Shown here: positions 33,371-42,520 of the stretch, one piece after another
Layout of the letters: each line of letters begins with the position of its first letter
How positions within the stretch are numbered: the stretch's first letter is position 1
Position numbers and translations under genes: made by a program
Source of the DNA: HT1-32 sp040219025
GTDB lineage: Bacteria > Pseudomonadota > Alphaproteobacteria > Rhodospirillales > HT1-32
Assembly: GCA_040219025.1 (NCBI GenBank)
Contig: JAVJTE010000035.1
Coordinates: 96,880 to 160,879 of the forward strand
DNA length: 64,000 nucleotides
Direction of reading: 5' to 3'
The notes under the pieces: model-generated
What the model saw: only the letters and a program-made list of their open reading frames with translations
Database searches by the model: none
What the model was told of the DNA's origin: nothing

Positions 33371-34252
33371 CTAGTAGAGATTTCCGGACTGCCAGGAACT
33401 GGTGCCTGACTCTGATTCGGCTGCCAACCTCAGGCTGATTTTCTCAGTCAGGTTGAGAAGCCGCACCGTATCGGCCAGCATTTGCCGGATATCATCGGTC
33501 TGCAGGGCTGTCTCGCTTACCGGGCCGGATTCAAAATGATCATGCCGACAGGGTATGGCCAGCCACAGCGCCCCCTCCGTCACTGCAGATCTGTGCTCGT
33601 CCGGAAAGGTCCGGCTGACCAGTGAGTGAATGTCGCGCATCACCCGCTCATCGGCAGGCTGGTCAAGCGCAAGCCGGATCAGCACGCCCCGGAAAACCGG
33701 CCAGACACGTTTCTCTGTATGATCCCGGCGTTCCGTTCTGACCTCACGGGTCAGCAGGAGTTCCGCCAGCACGAAGTCCCGACCCTGATAATCGCCCGAT
33801 ATTTCATCGGTCAGGCTGGCCTTGTTCCAGCCCGGATACAGATCGCTCTGCTGCAACGCCCTGACCGGCACCCCGCCTTTCGCTGCATACCGGAAGCGGC
33901 CAAAGAATCCGAGAACTGCCGGCATCAGGGTCGATTTGCGATTGTTCTGATAGGCCTTGCGGGCCGCCAGCACCGCAATCCACATACCGATGGCTGCAAT
34001 CAGTATCGGCGCTGGCAGCATCAGGAAGAAATCGTCCCGGGGTGGTACCAGAACAACCAAGCCGAGAGCGGCCGCAAACCCGGCTGACAGGACGATCGCG
34101 ACGAGGCGACGCCGCCGGATCGAACGGAGCACCGTCAGGCGGTGCGCCTCCAGATCCGTCAGAAGCGGCGCGATTTCAGCATCGAAGTAAGCCCCGAAGC
34201 CACGTTCCCACGAGGCATGTTCGACAAACCCGGGCTGATCAGCAGCCGTCAT
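33371..34252 (-). CDS. DUF3137 family membrane protein
   Basis: The protein has 293 residues with two adjacent membrane segments (residues about 50-68 and 75-95: LVAIVLSAGFAAALGLVVL, FLMLPAPILIAAIGMWIAVL). A cytoplasmic domain follows (YPGWNKASLTDEISGDY, VFRGVLIRLAL) that is typical of DUF3137. The function is unknown. It stands just downstream of dnaJ on the same strand with a 23-base gap, so it may be read from the heat-shock operon. Confidence 0.75.
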   Translation of the reverse strand: MTAADQPGFVEHASWERGFGAYFDAEIAPLLTDLEAHRLTVLRSIRRRRLVAIVLSAGFAAALGLVVLVPPRDDFFLMLPAPILIAAIGMWIAVLAARKAYQNNRKSTLMPAVLGFFGRFRYAAKGGVPVRALQQSDLYPGWNKASLTDEISGDYQGRDFVLAELLLTREVRTERRDHTEKRVWPVFRGVLIRLALDQPADERVMRDIHSLVSRTFPDEHRSAVTEGALWLAIPCRHDHFESGPVSETALQTDDIRQMLADTVRLLNLTEKISLRLAAESESGTSSWQSGNLY

Positions 34253-34275
34253 GCGTGCCCCCCGGCCCGGTTGTG

Positions 34276-35424
34276 TCAGTCCGTCAGATCGTCCCAGAGT
34301 TCCTTGGCCTTCGAGAAGAAACCGCTGCTCTGCGGGCTGGCCTTGGTGCCGCCGCCGGAATTTTCGAACTTCTTCAGGATATCGCGCTGCTCATCCGACA
34401 GGTTGGTCGGCGTCTCGACGGAAGCCTGGATGAACATGTCACCCCTTGCCTGCTGGCGCAGGACCGACATGCCCTTGCCGCGCAGCCGGAACTGCTGTCC
34501 GGTCTGGGTACCGGCGGGAATGTTCACCTTGGCGCGGCTGCCATCGATTGTCGGCACATCCACTGACCCGCCAAGCGTGGCGGTTGTCATCGGGATCGGC
34601 ACCTTGCAATAGATATTGGCCCCGTCGCGAACAAACAGGCGATGCGCCCGGATCGACAGGAAGATATAGAGATCACCGGCCTGTGCGCCGCGTAATCCGG
34701 CCTCGCCTTCGCCAGCCAGCCGGATGCGGGTGCCTTCCTCGACACCTGCCGGAATATCCACGGAGAGCGAGCGTTCCTTGCGGACACGCCCCGCACCACC
34801 ACAGGATCCGCAAGGATCCTTGATCACCCGTCCCTGACCCTGACAGGCCGGGCAGGTACGTTCGATGGTGAAGAAGCCCTGCTGTGCCCGCACCTTCCCG
34901 GCACCGTTACAGGTGCCACAGGTCACCGGCTGTGCGCCACCCTTGGCGCCCGTGCCGCTGCAGGTTTCGCAACCGACGGAAGACGGTACACTGACCGTCG
35001 CCTTCTTGCCCTTGAAGGCCTCATCGAGCGAGATTTCCAGATTGAGACGGAGATCCGATCCGCGGCCTGCCCCCGCACCACGACGTCCGCCACCGGAAAA
35101 ATCACCGAACATCTCGTCAAAAATGTCGGCAAAGCCCGAGGCAAAATCAAAGCCGGCGGCACCCGGACCACCCTGTCCGCCGCCACCACCCATGCCGTTT
35201 TCAAACGCCGCATGGCCGTAGCGGTCATAGGCCGCCCGCCGCTGTTCGTCCTTCAGGACGTCATAGGCTTCATTAAGTTCCTTGAATTTCTGCTCGGCTG
35301 CCTTGTCATCCGGATTACGGTCCGGATGATATTTCATGGCCATCTTGCGATAGGCCTTCTTCAGGTCCTCCGCGCTGGCATCTTTGGCTGCGCCAAGAGT
35401 CTCGTAATAATCCTGTTTCGCCAT
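34276..35424 (-). CDS. dnaJ: Chaperone DnaJ
   Basis: The protein has 382 residues with the full type I layout: J domain with HPD in YHPDRNPDDK, a glycine/phenylalanine-rich linker (residues about 75-125), and four zinc-finger repeats (CETCSGTG, CGTCNGAG, CPACQGQG, CGSCGGAG). The C-terminal substrate-binding domains follow. It stimulates DnaK ATPase activity and delivers unfolded substrates. It lies 83 bases downstream of dnaK, the usual order, with a strong hairpin between them. Confidence 0.95.
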   Translation of the reverse strand: MAKQDYYETLGAAKDASAEDLKKAYRKMAMKYHPDRNPDDKAAEQKFKELNEAYDVLKDEQRRAAYDRYGHAAFENGMGGGGGQGGPGAAGFDFASGFADIFDEMFGDFSGGGRRGAGAGRGSDLRLNLEISLDEAFKGKKATVSVPSSVGCETCSGTGAKGGAQPVTCGTCNGAGKVRAQQGFFTIERTCPACQGQGRVIKDPCGSCGGAGRVRKERSLSVDIPAGVEEGTRIRLAGEGEAGLRGAQAGDLYIFLSIRAHRLFVRDGANIYCKVPIPMTTATLGGSVDVPTIDGSRAKVNIPAGTQTGQQFRLRGKGMSVLRQQARGDMFIQASVETPTNLSDEQRDILKKFENSGGGTKASPQSSGFFSKAKELWDDLTD

Positions 35425-35448
35425 TCAGCTCCGCCCCCGATCTCGCGT

Positions 35449-35482
35449 GCTGTCCGGCATGTCAGATCACATGCCGGACAGC
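35449..35482 (-). terminator. Hairpin between dnaK and dnaJ
   Basis: A perfect 13-base inverted repeat (35449-35461 and 35470-35482) encloses an 8-base loop in the dnaK-dnaJ intergenic space. No U-run follows on the minus strand. It is better read as an attenuating or mRNA-protecting element than as a full terminator. Confidence 0.5.
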
Positions 35483-35507
35483 GTTTTCCGAGTTATCCGA
35501 TCCGGCG

Positions 35508-37433
35508 TCAGGCCGACTTGTCTTTGCGGTCGTCGACTTCCTCGAACTCCGCATCGACAACACCGTCTTCTGCTGAAGACTTGCCGTCCGTATTGTCCGG
35601 GCGATCGCCGTCAGCCGGGGGTTCGTCCTGCTGGGCCTTGTAGATAGCTTCGCCCAGTTTCATCGAGGATTGCATCAGGGTCTGCGTCTTGGCTTCGATA
35701 TCCTCGACGCTGTCACCTTCCATCGCTTCCTTCAGATCGGCGAGATCCTTCTCGATGGATTCCTTGTCAGCAGCCTCAACCTTGTCGCCATATTCCTCGA
35801 GATTTTTCTCGGTGGAATGAACCAGCGATTCAGCCTGGTTCCTGGCTTCGACCATGGCGCGGCGCTGCTTGTCGGAATCCGCGTTGGCTTCTGCTTCCTT
35901 GACCATCTTGTCGATATCTTCATCCGACAGACCGCCGGAGGCCTGAATACGGATCTGCTGCTCCTTGCCGGTGGCCTTGTCCTTCGCGGACACATTGACC
36001 AGTCCGTTCGCATCAATATCGAAAGTGACCTCAATCTGCGGCATACCGCGCGGTGACGGCGGGATACCCACCAGATCGAACTGACCCAGCAGCTTGTTGT
36101 CTGCCGCCATTTCGCGTTCACCCTGGAAGACCCGGATGGTGACCGCATTCTGGTTGTCTTCAGCGGTCGAGAAGGTCTGGCTCTTCTTCGTCGGGATCGT
36201 CGTATTGCGATCGATCAGGCGGGTGAACACACCGCCCAGCGTCTCGATACCCAGCGACAGCGGGGTCACGTCGAGCAGCAGAACATCCTTCACGTCACCC
36301 TTCAGGACACCGCCCTGAATGGCTGCACCGAGGGCCACGACCTCGTCCGGGTTCACGCCCTTGTGCGGCTCACGACCGAAGAATTCCTTCACCGCGTCGA
36401 AGACCTTCGGCATGCGGGTCATACCACCGACCAAGATAACCTCGTCAATTTCACCGGCAGTGATGCCCGCATCCTTGAGCGCCGCCTTGCAAGGCTCGAT
36501 CGTGCGCTTGATCAGCTCGGAAACCAGTGCTTCGAGCTTGGCGCGGGTCAGCTTGATGTTCAGATGCTTCGGACCGGAGGCATCCGCCGTGATGAACGGC
36601 AGGTTGATTTCGGTCTGCATCGAAGACGACAGCTCGATCTTGGCCTTCTCTGCGGCTTCCTTGAGGCGCTGCAGGGCCAGCTTGTCCTTGCGCAGGTCAA
36701 TCGAGTTCTCTTTTTTGAACTCGTCGGCAAGATAATCGATGATCCGCGAGTCAAAATCCTCACCACCGAGGAAGGTGTCACCGTTCGTCGACTTAACTTC
36801 GAACACGCCGTCGCCGATTTCCAGCACGGACACGTCGAAGGTACCGCCACCAAGGTCATAGACCGCAATGATACCGGTGTTCTTCTTGTCGAGGCCATAG
36901 GCCAGTGCGGCGGCTGTCGGCTCGTTGATGATGCGAAGCACTTCGAGACCGGCGATCTTGCCGGCATCCTTGGTTGCCTGACGCTGCGAGTCATTGAAGT
37001 AGGCCGGCACCGTAATGACCGCCTGGGTCACCGGCTCGCCGAGATAGCTCTCGGCCGTTTCCTTCATCTTCTGCAGGATGAAGGCGGAAATCTGCGAGGG
37101 AGAGAACTTGTCGTCATTGATCTTCACCCAGGCGTCGCCGTTGTCACCCTTGACGATGTTGTAGGAGACCAGGTCCATGTCCTTCTTGGTCAGCGGATCG
37201 TCGAAACGACGGCCGATCAGACGCTTGATCGCAAAAAGGGTGTTTTCCGGGTTGGTGACGGCCTGACGCTTGGCCGGCTGACCGACAAGACGCTCGCCTG
37301 AGTTGGAGAAAGCGACCATCGACGGCGTGGTGCGTGCACCTTCAGAGTTCTCGATGACCTTGGCGTCACCGCCATCCATGACCGCGATACATGAATTCGT
37401 TGTACCAAGGTCGATACCAATAACCTTGCTCAT
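35508..37433 (-). CDS. dnaK: Chaperone DnaK (Hsp70)
   Basis: The protein has 641 residues, full length. The nucleotide-binding domain carries GIDLGTTNSCIAVMDG, DLGGGTFDVSVLEIGDG and VGGMTRMPKVFD. The substrate-binding domain and a lid ending in an acidic tail (EEVDDRKDKSA) follow. It holds unfolded proteins in cycles of ATP hydrolysis driven by DnaJ and GrpE. An AGAGGT ribosome site stands before the ATG. No clear sigma-32-type promoter was found in the 277 bases up to the divergent phosphatase gene. Confidence 0.97.
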   Translation of the reverse strand: MSKVIGIDLGTTNSCIAVMDGGDAKVIENSEGARTTPSMVAFSNSGERLVGQPAKRQAVTNPENTLFAIKRLIGRRFDDPLTKKDMDLVSYNIVKGDNGDAWVKINDDKFSPSQISAFILQKMKETAESYLGEPVTQAVITVPAYFNDSQRQATKDAGKIAGLEVLRIINEPTAAALAYGLDKKNTGIIAVYDLGGGTFDVSVLEIGDGVFEVKSTNGDTFLGGEDFDSRIIDYLADEFKKENSIDLRKDKLALQRLKEAAEKAKIELSSSMQTEINLPFITADASGPKHLNIKLTRAKLEALVSELIKRTIEPCKAALKDAGITAGEIDEVILVGGMTRMPKVFDAVKEFFGREPHKGVNPDEVVALGAAIQGGVLKGDVKDVLLLDVTPLSLGIETLGGVFTRLIDRNTTIPTKKSQTFSTAEDNQNAVTIRVFQGEREMAADNKLLGQFDLVGIPPSPRGMPQIEVTFDIDANGLVNVSAKDKATGKEQQIRIQASGGLSDEDIDKMVKEAEANADSDKQRRAMVEARNQAESLVHSTEKNLEEYGDKVEAADKESIEKDLADLKEAMEGDSVEDIEAKTQTLMQSSMKLGEAIYKAQQDEPPADGDRPDNTDGKSSAEDGVVDAEFEEVDDRKDKSA

Positions 37434-37710
37434 ATCTGATACCTCTTTCTTTCGGCGGATCCCGGATACGGCCCGATTTCAGCGACCGCGGATGGAATCC
37501 CCATTCTGGTTGTCGTATGCCGTTGCCGGCGTCAGGGCCCGTGAAGAGTCCCGTTCTGATTGGCCGGCGCTGAAAAGCCCCCAGATTTGATAGGGTAATC
37601 CCGGCACGGCGCTATATAGGTCGGTCCGGGCGAGGGTGCAACCGCGCCTCTTCAGATAAATTACAGGCCGCCGGCCTGCCTGATCACCAACTGATCGCCG
37701 GAACAGACGG

Positions 37711-39045
37711 ATGATTTACCAATGGCTGCGAAAGCGGCATAGTCCTGATGCAATGGACAATATCCGGTCACTACCGACAACCAGCGAACCGATGGACCAG
37801 TCCGGCCACGCGTTTCAGGATCACCTTGAACTGCTGGCTGAAATGACGGCCAGCTTTGCCGCATCACGAGATGTGCAGAAGACCATCTCTACCGCGCTGG
37901 AACTGATCCGTGACTATATGGACGCAGAAGCCGCCTCGCTGTTCATGCTGTCCGATGACGGCAGCGAGCTGGAATGCCGTGCCTGCGTCGGCTCGTCCGA
38001 TATCACCGGACTGCGGATGCCATCGAACAAGGGCATCGTCGGACGGACCGTGCAAAACAACATCGTCCAGATCGTCCGCGATGTCCGCAACGACCCGGAT
38101 CATCACCGTCAGGTCGACCAGGATACCGGCTTTGTGACCCGGTCGATCCTGTCTGCCGCGATGTCCGTCCGTGAACGGATGCTGGGCGCCATTCAGGTCG
38201 TCAACCGGAACGGCGGCGACGGACTGTTTGATGACAGTCACAAGGACATGCTGCGCGCCATGGCATCAACTGCGGCGCTGGCCATCATCAACGCCCAGCT
38301 GGCGGCCCAGATGGTCAATCAGGAACGGGTCCGCCGCGAGATGGAGCTTGCCGCCGAGGTCCAGCGCAACCTGCTGCCGCGACCGACCGAGGACGGCTAT
38401 CCGATTGCCGGGATCAACCAGCCGGCTCTGGAAGTCTCCGGCGACTTCTATGATATCTTCGAGGTCGCGGACGGTCGTATCTGGTTCGCGCTGGCCGATG
38501 TTTCCGGCAAGGGAATGAATGCCGCCCTGCTGATGGCCAAGACCTCCAGCCTGTTCCGGGCGCTTGGCCGCAATGCCCATGACCCCGGCGAGCTGTTCGT
38601 CCGGATCAACGAGGAAATCTGCGAGACCAGCACCCACGGCATGTTCGTGACCATGGCCGGCGGGATATATGACCCGTCAACCGGCATCGTCCGGCTGGCC
38701 AATGCCGGGCACGAGCCACCCCTGCTGCGCCTGGCGGACGGCAGCTATCAGGACTTTCCGGCAGAGGCGCAGCCACTCGGCATCATCGCCTTTCCGGGCA
38801 TGACATTCCCGGTCACCGAAATCGATGTCGGCGATGGCGCACTTTATATATACACTGACGGTGTTACCGAAGGCTCGGTCGAAAGCGGCGGGATGCTGGG
38901 ACAGGACGGTGTGCAGAACATCCTTGATGAAATGGCCCGGCAACCCTTGCGTGACCGGCTTCTCGCCATTACCGGCAAACTGACGCAGCATGGTGCCAAG
39001 CTGCATGACGATATCACCATTCTCGGGATCGACAGGGCGGGATGA
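37711..39045 (+). CDS. GAF-domain PP2C/SpoIIE-type phosphatase (RsbU-like)
   Basis: The protein has 444 residues. A GAF sensor occupies residues 50-190 (AEAASLFMLSDDGSELECRA, RSILSAAMSVRERMLGAIQV). A short coiled linker (QERVRREMELAAEVQRNLLP) leads to a SpoIIE-type phosphatase with metal-binding aspartates in VSGDFYDIF, LADVSGKGMNAALL, YTDGVTEG and HDDITIL. It would dephosphorylate the STAS protein encoded two genes downstream and so release or capture a partner. The stop overlaps the kinase gene (ATGA). The 277-base upstream region shared with dnaK shows no clear promoter. Confidence 0.87.
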   Translation: MIYQWLRKRHSPDAMDNIRSLPTTSEPMDQSGHAFQDHLELLAEMTASFAASRDVQKTISTALELIRDYMDAEAASLFMLSDDGSELECRACVGSSDITGLRMPSNKGIVGRTVQNNIVQIVRDVRNDPDHHRQVDQDTGFVTRSILSAAMSVRERMLGAIQVVNRNGGDGLFDDSHKDMLRAMASTAALAIINAQLAAQMVNQERVRREMELAAEVQRNLLPRPTEDGYPIAGINQPALEVSGDFYDIFEVADGRIWFALADVSGKGMNAALLMAKTSSLFRALGRNAHDPGELFVRINEEICETSTHGMFVTMAGGIYDPSTGIVRLANAGHEPPLLRLADGSYQDFPAEAQPLGIIAFPGMTFPVTEIDVGDGALYIYTDGVTEGSVESGGMLGQDGVQNILDEMARQPLRDRLLAITGKLTQHGAKLHDDITILGIDRAG

Positions 39046-39467
39046 GCGACACAGACGAAACCAGACTGATCGAGATCACCGTGCCGGCGCTTCCGGAACG
39101 GCTGAAGCTGATCCGAAACACGCTGAGGATCACGGCTGAAACCGTTGGTTGTTCAGAGACCTGCCGGCAGGATATCGTGATGGCGGTTGATGAAGCCTGC
39201 CAGAACATCATCCGGCATGGCTACAAGAACGATCCGGACGGCCTGATCACGGTGGATGTCCGGCTGGCGCGGGACACGCTGGTCATCAAGCTGATCGACT
39301 ATGCCCAGCCGGTTGTTGTAGAACAGGTGAAGTCGCGTGATCTGGAAGATGTCCGCCCGGGGGGACTTGGCGTACATATCATCCGCGAATGTATGGATGA
39401 GGCAGAATTCAAACGGCCACCGGAGGGTGCTGGCAACCTTCTGGAGCTGACAAAAAAAATCGTTTGA
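39042..39467 (+). CDS. RsbW-like anti-sigma/serine kinase
   Basis: The protein has 141 residues and a GHKL ATPase fold with the N-box DEACQNIIRHGY, a GGLGVHIIRECMD lid-region motif and no other domain. RsbW/SpoIIAB-type proteins phosphorylate a STAS partner and sequester a target protein. Whether the target here is a sigma factor is unknown, since none is encoded in the window. It lies between the phosphatase and STAS genes, completing a partner-switching trio. Confidence 0.83.
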   Translation: MSDTDETRLIEITVPALPERLKLIRNTLRITAETVGCSETCRQDIVMAVDEACQNIIRHGYKNDPDGLITVDVRLARDTLVIKLIDYAQPVVVEQVKSRDLEDVRPGGLGVHIIRECMDEAEFKRPPEGAGNLLELTKKIV

Positions 39468-39477
39468 GGGTCAAAGC

Positions 39478-39804
39478 ATGGCATACAAGGTTCACAAGAC
39501 TGGGGATTACGCGATCGTTGAGCTGACGGGGGATGTCGATCTGGAAAGATCGCCGGATGTCCGCAAGCTGCTGCTTGAACAGATCGGTGCCGGCCATGCC
39601 GTCATCGTTGATCTGTCCGGCGTCAGCTATATCGACTCATCCGGTGTCGCGAGCCTGGTCGAGGCCTTTCAGAACGCCCGCAAACGCGGCTCGGACTTTT
39701 CGCTGGCATCCGTCTCCACTGCCGCCATGCGGGTGCTGGAACTGGCCCGCCTCGACAAGATTTTCACCATCCATGCGTCGGTTGATGCGGTGACGGGCGG
39801 TTAG
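39478..39804 (+). CDS. STAS-domain protein (anti-anti-sigma factor or MlaB-like)
   Basis: The protein has 108 residues, a single STAS domain with the phosphorylatable serine in SYIDSSGVASLVEAF near residue 60. By family it could be the antagonist of the RsbW-like kinase. Its position 8 bases ahead of the mlaE-like gene also fits MlaB, the STAS subunit of the Mla lipid transporter. The sequence does not decide between these, and one protein may do both. Confidence 0.83.
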   Translation: MAYKVHKTGDYAIVELTGDVDLERSPDVRKLLLEQIGAGHAVIVDLSGVSYIDSSGVASLVEAFQNARKRGSDFSLASVSTAAMRVLELARLDKIFTIHASVDAVTGG

Positions 39805-39812
39805 GCCCTCTG

Positions 39813-40601
39813 ATGATTTCCTTCGCTGAACGGCTTGGCAAACGAACCCTCGCCGGTATCGCCGAAACGGGTCGTGCCGCCGGTCTGCTCGGAGAAAGCC
39901 TTTACTGGATCCTGCTCGGCCCCTACCGGAAACAGCCGGTTCGCCTGCCGTCGGTCTTTGCGCAGTGTATGGAAATCGGCATCCGGGCCATCCCGATTGT
40001 CGCCGTGCTGTCCGTCACCATCGGGGTCATGCTGGCCATTCAGGGCATCCACACCCTGCGGATTTTTGGCGCCGAAAGCCGGGTGACGCTGGGCATCGCA
40101 CTGTCGATCACGCGTGAATTCGCGCCGCTTATCACCGGTATCCTGGTCGCTGGACGGTCCGGATCGGCACTGGCGGCACGGCTCGGCACCATGAAGATCA
40201 GCCAGGAGATTGATGCCCTGACGGTCATGGGCATCAACCCCGTCCGGTTTCTGGTCGCGCCGGCGCTGATCTCCATGGTCATCATGCTGCCGGCGCTGAC
40301 CTGGTTTGCCGACATGGTCGGCCTGCTCGGCGCCGGACTTTATGTCTCCGCCGACCTCGGCATTACCATGGTGGCCTATCTCGATCAGCTTCGTGAGGCG
40401 CTCAGCGTCGATGATGTCCTGCATGGCCTCGGCAAAAGCGTTCTGTTTGCCATTCTGATCACGGTGATCGGCGTGGTAAACGGTGCCGGCGTCGAAGGTG
40501 GCGCAGAAGGTGTCGGCAAGATGACCACCCGGTCTGTCGTGCATTCGATCAGCGCCATCGTCATCACCGACATGCTGTTCGCCTTTCTGGCGACCCGTTG
40601 A
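39813..40601 (+). CDS. mlaE: MlaE-family ABC transporter permease
   Basis: The protein has 262 residues and five to six membrane helices. Family motifs are VLSVTIGVMLAIQG, REFAPLITGILVAGRSGSALAARLGTM (split over residues about 103-130), KISQEIDALTVMGINP, and an ending similar to VVNGAGVEGGAEGVG. It forms the inner-membrane channel of a MlaFEDB-type phospholipid transporter that helps to keep outer-membrane lipid asymmetry. The next gene starts 3 bases after its stop. Confidence 0.88.
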   Translation: MISFAERLGKRTLAGIAETGRAAGLLGESLYWILLGPYRKQPVRLPSVFAQCMEIGIRAIPIVAVLSVTIGVMLAIQGIHTLRIFGAESRVTLGIALSITREFAPLITGILVAGRSGSALAARLGTMKISQEIDALTVMGINPVRFLVAPALISMVIMLPALTWFADMVGLLGAGLYVSADLGITMVAYLDQLREALSVDDVLHGLGKSVLFAILITVIGVVNGAGVEGGAEGVGKMTTRSVVHSISAIVITDMLFAFLATR

Positions 40602-40604
40602 CCG

Positions 40605-41462
40605 ATGGCTGACCTGCCCCCCGGCATCACCTCTGCCACAGACACCGCAATCCTTCCCGGGCTGAAGTCTGATTATGCGGTTGAGGTGATTGATCTGGTG
40701 ACCCACTGGGGTGAACGGAAAATCCTCAACAAGGTCAATATCACCGTCAACCACGGCGAAATCATGGTCATCATGGGTGGGTCCGGATCCGGCAAATCCA
40801 CCTGCCTGACCCATATGCTGAAACTGCATCACCCGACATCCGGCTGCATCAGGCTGCTTGGCAAGGACATCACCACCCTGCCGGCTATGGAGATGTATGA
40901 ATTACGCAAGAAGATGGGCGTCGCCTTTCAGTATGGCGCCCTGTTCAGCTCGATGAGTGTCGGTGACAACATCATGCTGCCGCTTCGCGAACATACCTCG
41001 CTGGATCGCGGCACCATGGAAATCATGATGCGGCTGAAACTGGAGGTCGTCGATCTTGCCGGTTACGAGGATTTCATGCCGTCCGAGCTGTCCGGCGGGA
41101 TGATGAAGCGGGCGGCCATGGCCCGCGCCGTCATCATGGACCCGAAGCTGCTGTTTCTTGACGAACCGAGCGCCGGCCTGGACCCGGTTGTTGCCGCCTC
41201 GCTGGATGACCTGATCCTGCGGCTGCGTGACGCCATGGGCATGACCATCGTCGTGGTCACCCATGAACTGGACAGCGCCTTCAAGATCGCCGACAGGATT
41301 ACCGTTCTCGACAAGGGCGAGGTTCTGATCAGCGCCTCGACGGAGGAGGTTCGCAATTCACCGAACGAGCGTGTACAAAACCTTCTGAACCGCCGTACCG
41401 AGGAAGTTATTCTCGATCCGGACGAATATTTGCGTAGATTGGTTGGAGAAAGGATCGACTGA
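40605..41462 (+). CDS. mlaF: MlaF-family ABC transporter ATPase
   Basis: The protein has 285 residues. Walker A is GGSGSGKSTCL, the signature is LSGGMMKRAAMARA, and Walker B is LLFLDEPSAGLDPV, followed by a switch histidine in VVVTHELDS. It hydrolyses ATP to drive the MlaE permease. About 30 residues precede the ATPase fold (DLPPGITSATDTAILPG), longer than in Escherichia coli MlaF. It is tightly packed between mlaE and mlaD. Confidence 0.9.
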   Translation: MADLPPGITSATDTAILPGLKSDYAVEVIDLVTHWGERKILNKVNITVNHGEIMVIMGGSGSGKSTCLTHMLKLHHPTSGCIRLLGKDITTLPAMEMYELRKKMGVAFQYGALFSSMSVGDNIMLPLREHTSLDRGTMEIMMRLKLEVVDLAGYEDFMPSELSGGMMKRAAMARAVIMDPKLLFLDEPSAGLDPVVAASLDDLILRLRDAMGMTIVVVTHELDSAFKIADRITVLDKGEVLISASTEEVRNSPNERVQNLLNRRTEEVILDPDEYLRRLVGERID

Positions 41463-41503
41463 TTGCATCAGAAAGCTGAGGCAAACTGCCGGTCAGGGGA
41501 AAC

Positions 41504-42520
41504 ATGACGAATCACCGGATAAATTACGCGTTGGTAGGTTTTTTCGTGCTGGCGATCCTGGTCACGCTGATCGCGACGATTGCCGTGCTGACCGGACGCA
41601 CCGGCGCCGTCAGTACCTATTATACGACCTACGGGAATGTCGGTGGCATCAAGTTCGGGACGCAGGTGCTCTATGAAGGCTATCCCATCGGCCAGGTCGA
41701 GAGCATTGAGCCGACCAGCTTCAAGGGGTCCGTCCGGTTCAGGATTGAACTGTCGGTCAAGGAAGACTGGCGTATTCCGGCTGATTCAATCGCCGAGATT
41801 TCTGCCTCCGGACTGCTAGCTGCCGTGACCATCAACATCCGCGAGGGGTTGAGCGCCGAACCACTGCCACCGGGATCGGAAATTCTGCCCGGACGGCCGA
41901 GCAATATCTTCGCCGCCCTGTCCGGCGTCGCCGAGCAGTTCGGCGATCTGAGCGAAAACAGCGTCAAACCGCTGCTCAGCAATCTTGACCGTCAGGTTAC
42001 AGCCTTCGGAAAGGTGTTTGAAAACGAACTGCCGGCCATGATCGACAACGTCAATGGCCTGACCCGGGAGGTCGCCGACCGGACGCCGCTGATCCTTGCC
42101 AATCTGGAAGACTTTACCGAACGTCTGCATGATATCAGCCGGGAAGTTGATCAGGGTGTCAGGGAGATCATGAGCGCCAAAAACATGTCGACCGTCGACA
42201 CGGCCCTCCGGAATTTCGACAAGACAGCGCGTGATGTCTCCACCTTCACGGGCAGGATGAACGACACCCGCGAACAGCTTGATACCATACTGAAACGGGT
42301 CGACGGTCTGGTCGCCGGCAACGAGGACAATATCAACAAGACCGTAGAAGAAACCCGTTTCGTTGTTCAGGCACTGTCCCGCCACGTCGACGCCATCTCC
42401 TATAATCTGGAGGGAACCAGCCGCAATATGCTCGAATTCAGCCGTCAGATCCGCCAGAACCCCGGCCTGCTGCTGGGTGGCTCGTCGCCCAGTGAACCCG
42501 GCGCGAGTTCGCCGCAATGA
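41504..42520 (+). CDS. mlaD: MlaD-family MCE lipid-binding protein
   Basis: The protein has 338 residues, longer than enterobacterial MlaD (about 180). A single N-terminal helix (ALVGFFVLAILVTLIATIAVL) anchors an MCE domain (GGIKFGTQVLYEGYPIGQV, ISASGLLAAVTINI). Then comes a long alpha-helical region up to residue 320 (EQFGDLSENSVKPLLSNL, TREQLDTILKRVD-like heptads), typical of alphaproteobacterial MCE proteins with a periplasmic coiled extension. The stop overlaps the start of the auxiliary lipoprotein gene. Confidence 0.88.
   Translation: MTNHRINYALVGFFVLAILVTLIATIAVLTGRTGAVSTYYTTYGNVGGIKFGTQVLYEGYPIGQVESIEPTSFKGSVRFRIELSVKEDWRIPADSIAEISASGLLAAVTINIREGLSAEPLPPGSEILPGRPSNIFAALSGVAEQFGDLSENSVKPLLSNLDRQVTAFGKVFENELPAMIDNVNGLTREVADRTPLILANLEDFTERLHDISREVDQGVREIMSAKNMSTVDTALRNFDKTARDVSTFTGRMNDTREQLDTILKRVDGLVAGNEDNINKTVEETRFVVQALSRHVDAISYNLEGTSRNMLEFSRQIRQNPGLLLGGSSPSEPGASSPQ

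Noticed and set aside
37434..37710. Heat-shock (sigma-32) promoter of dnaK
   Set aside because: No CTTGAA-type -35 with a matching -10 at good spacing was found; only weak partial boxes are present.
39801..40832. A 343-residue open frame opposite mlaE and mlaF
   Set aside because: It is very rich in His, Asp, Gln and Gly and is the complement of conserved transporter genes.
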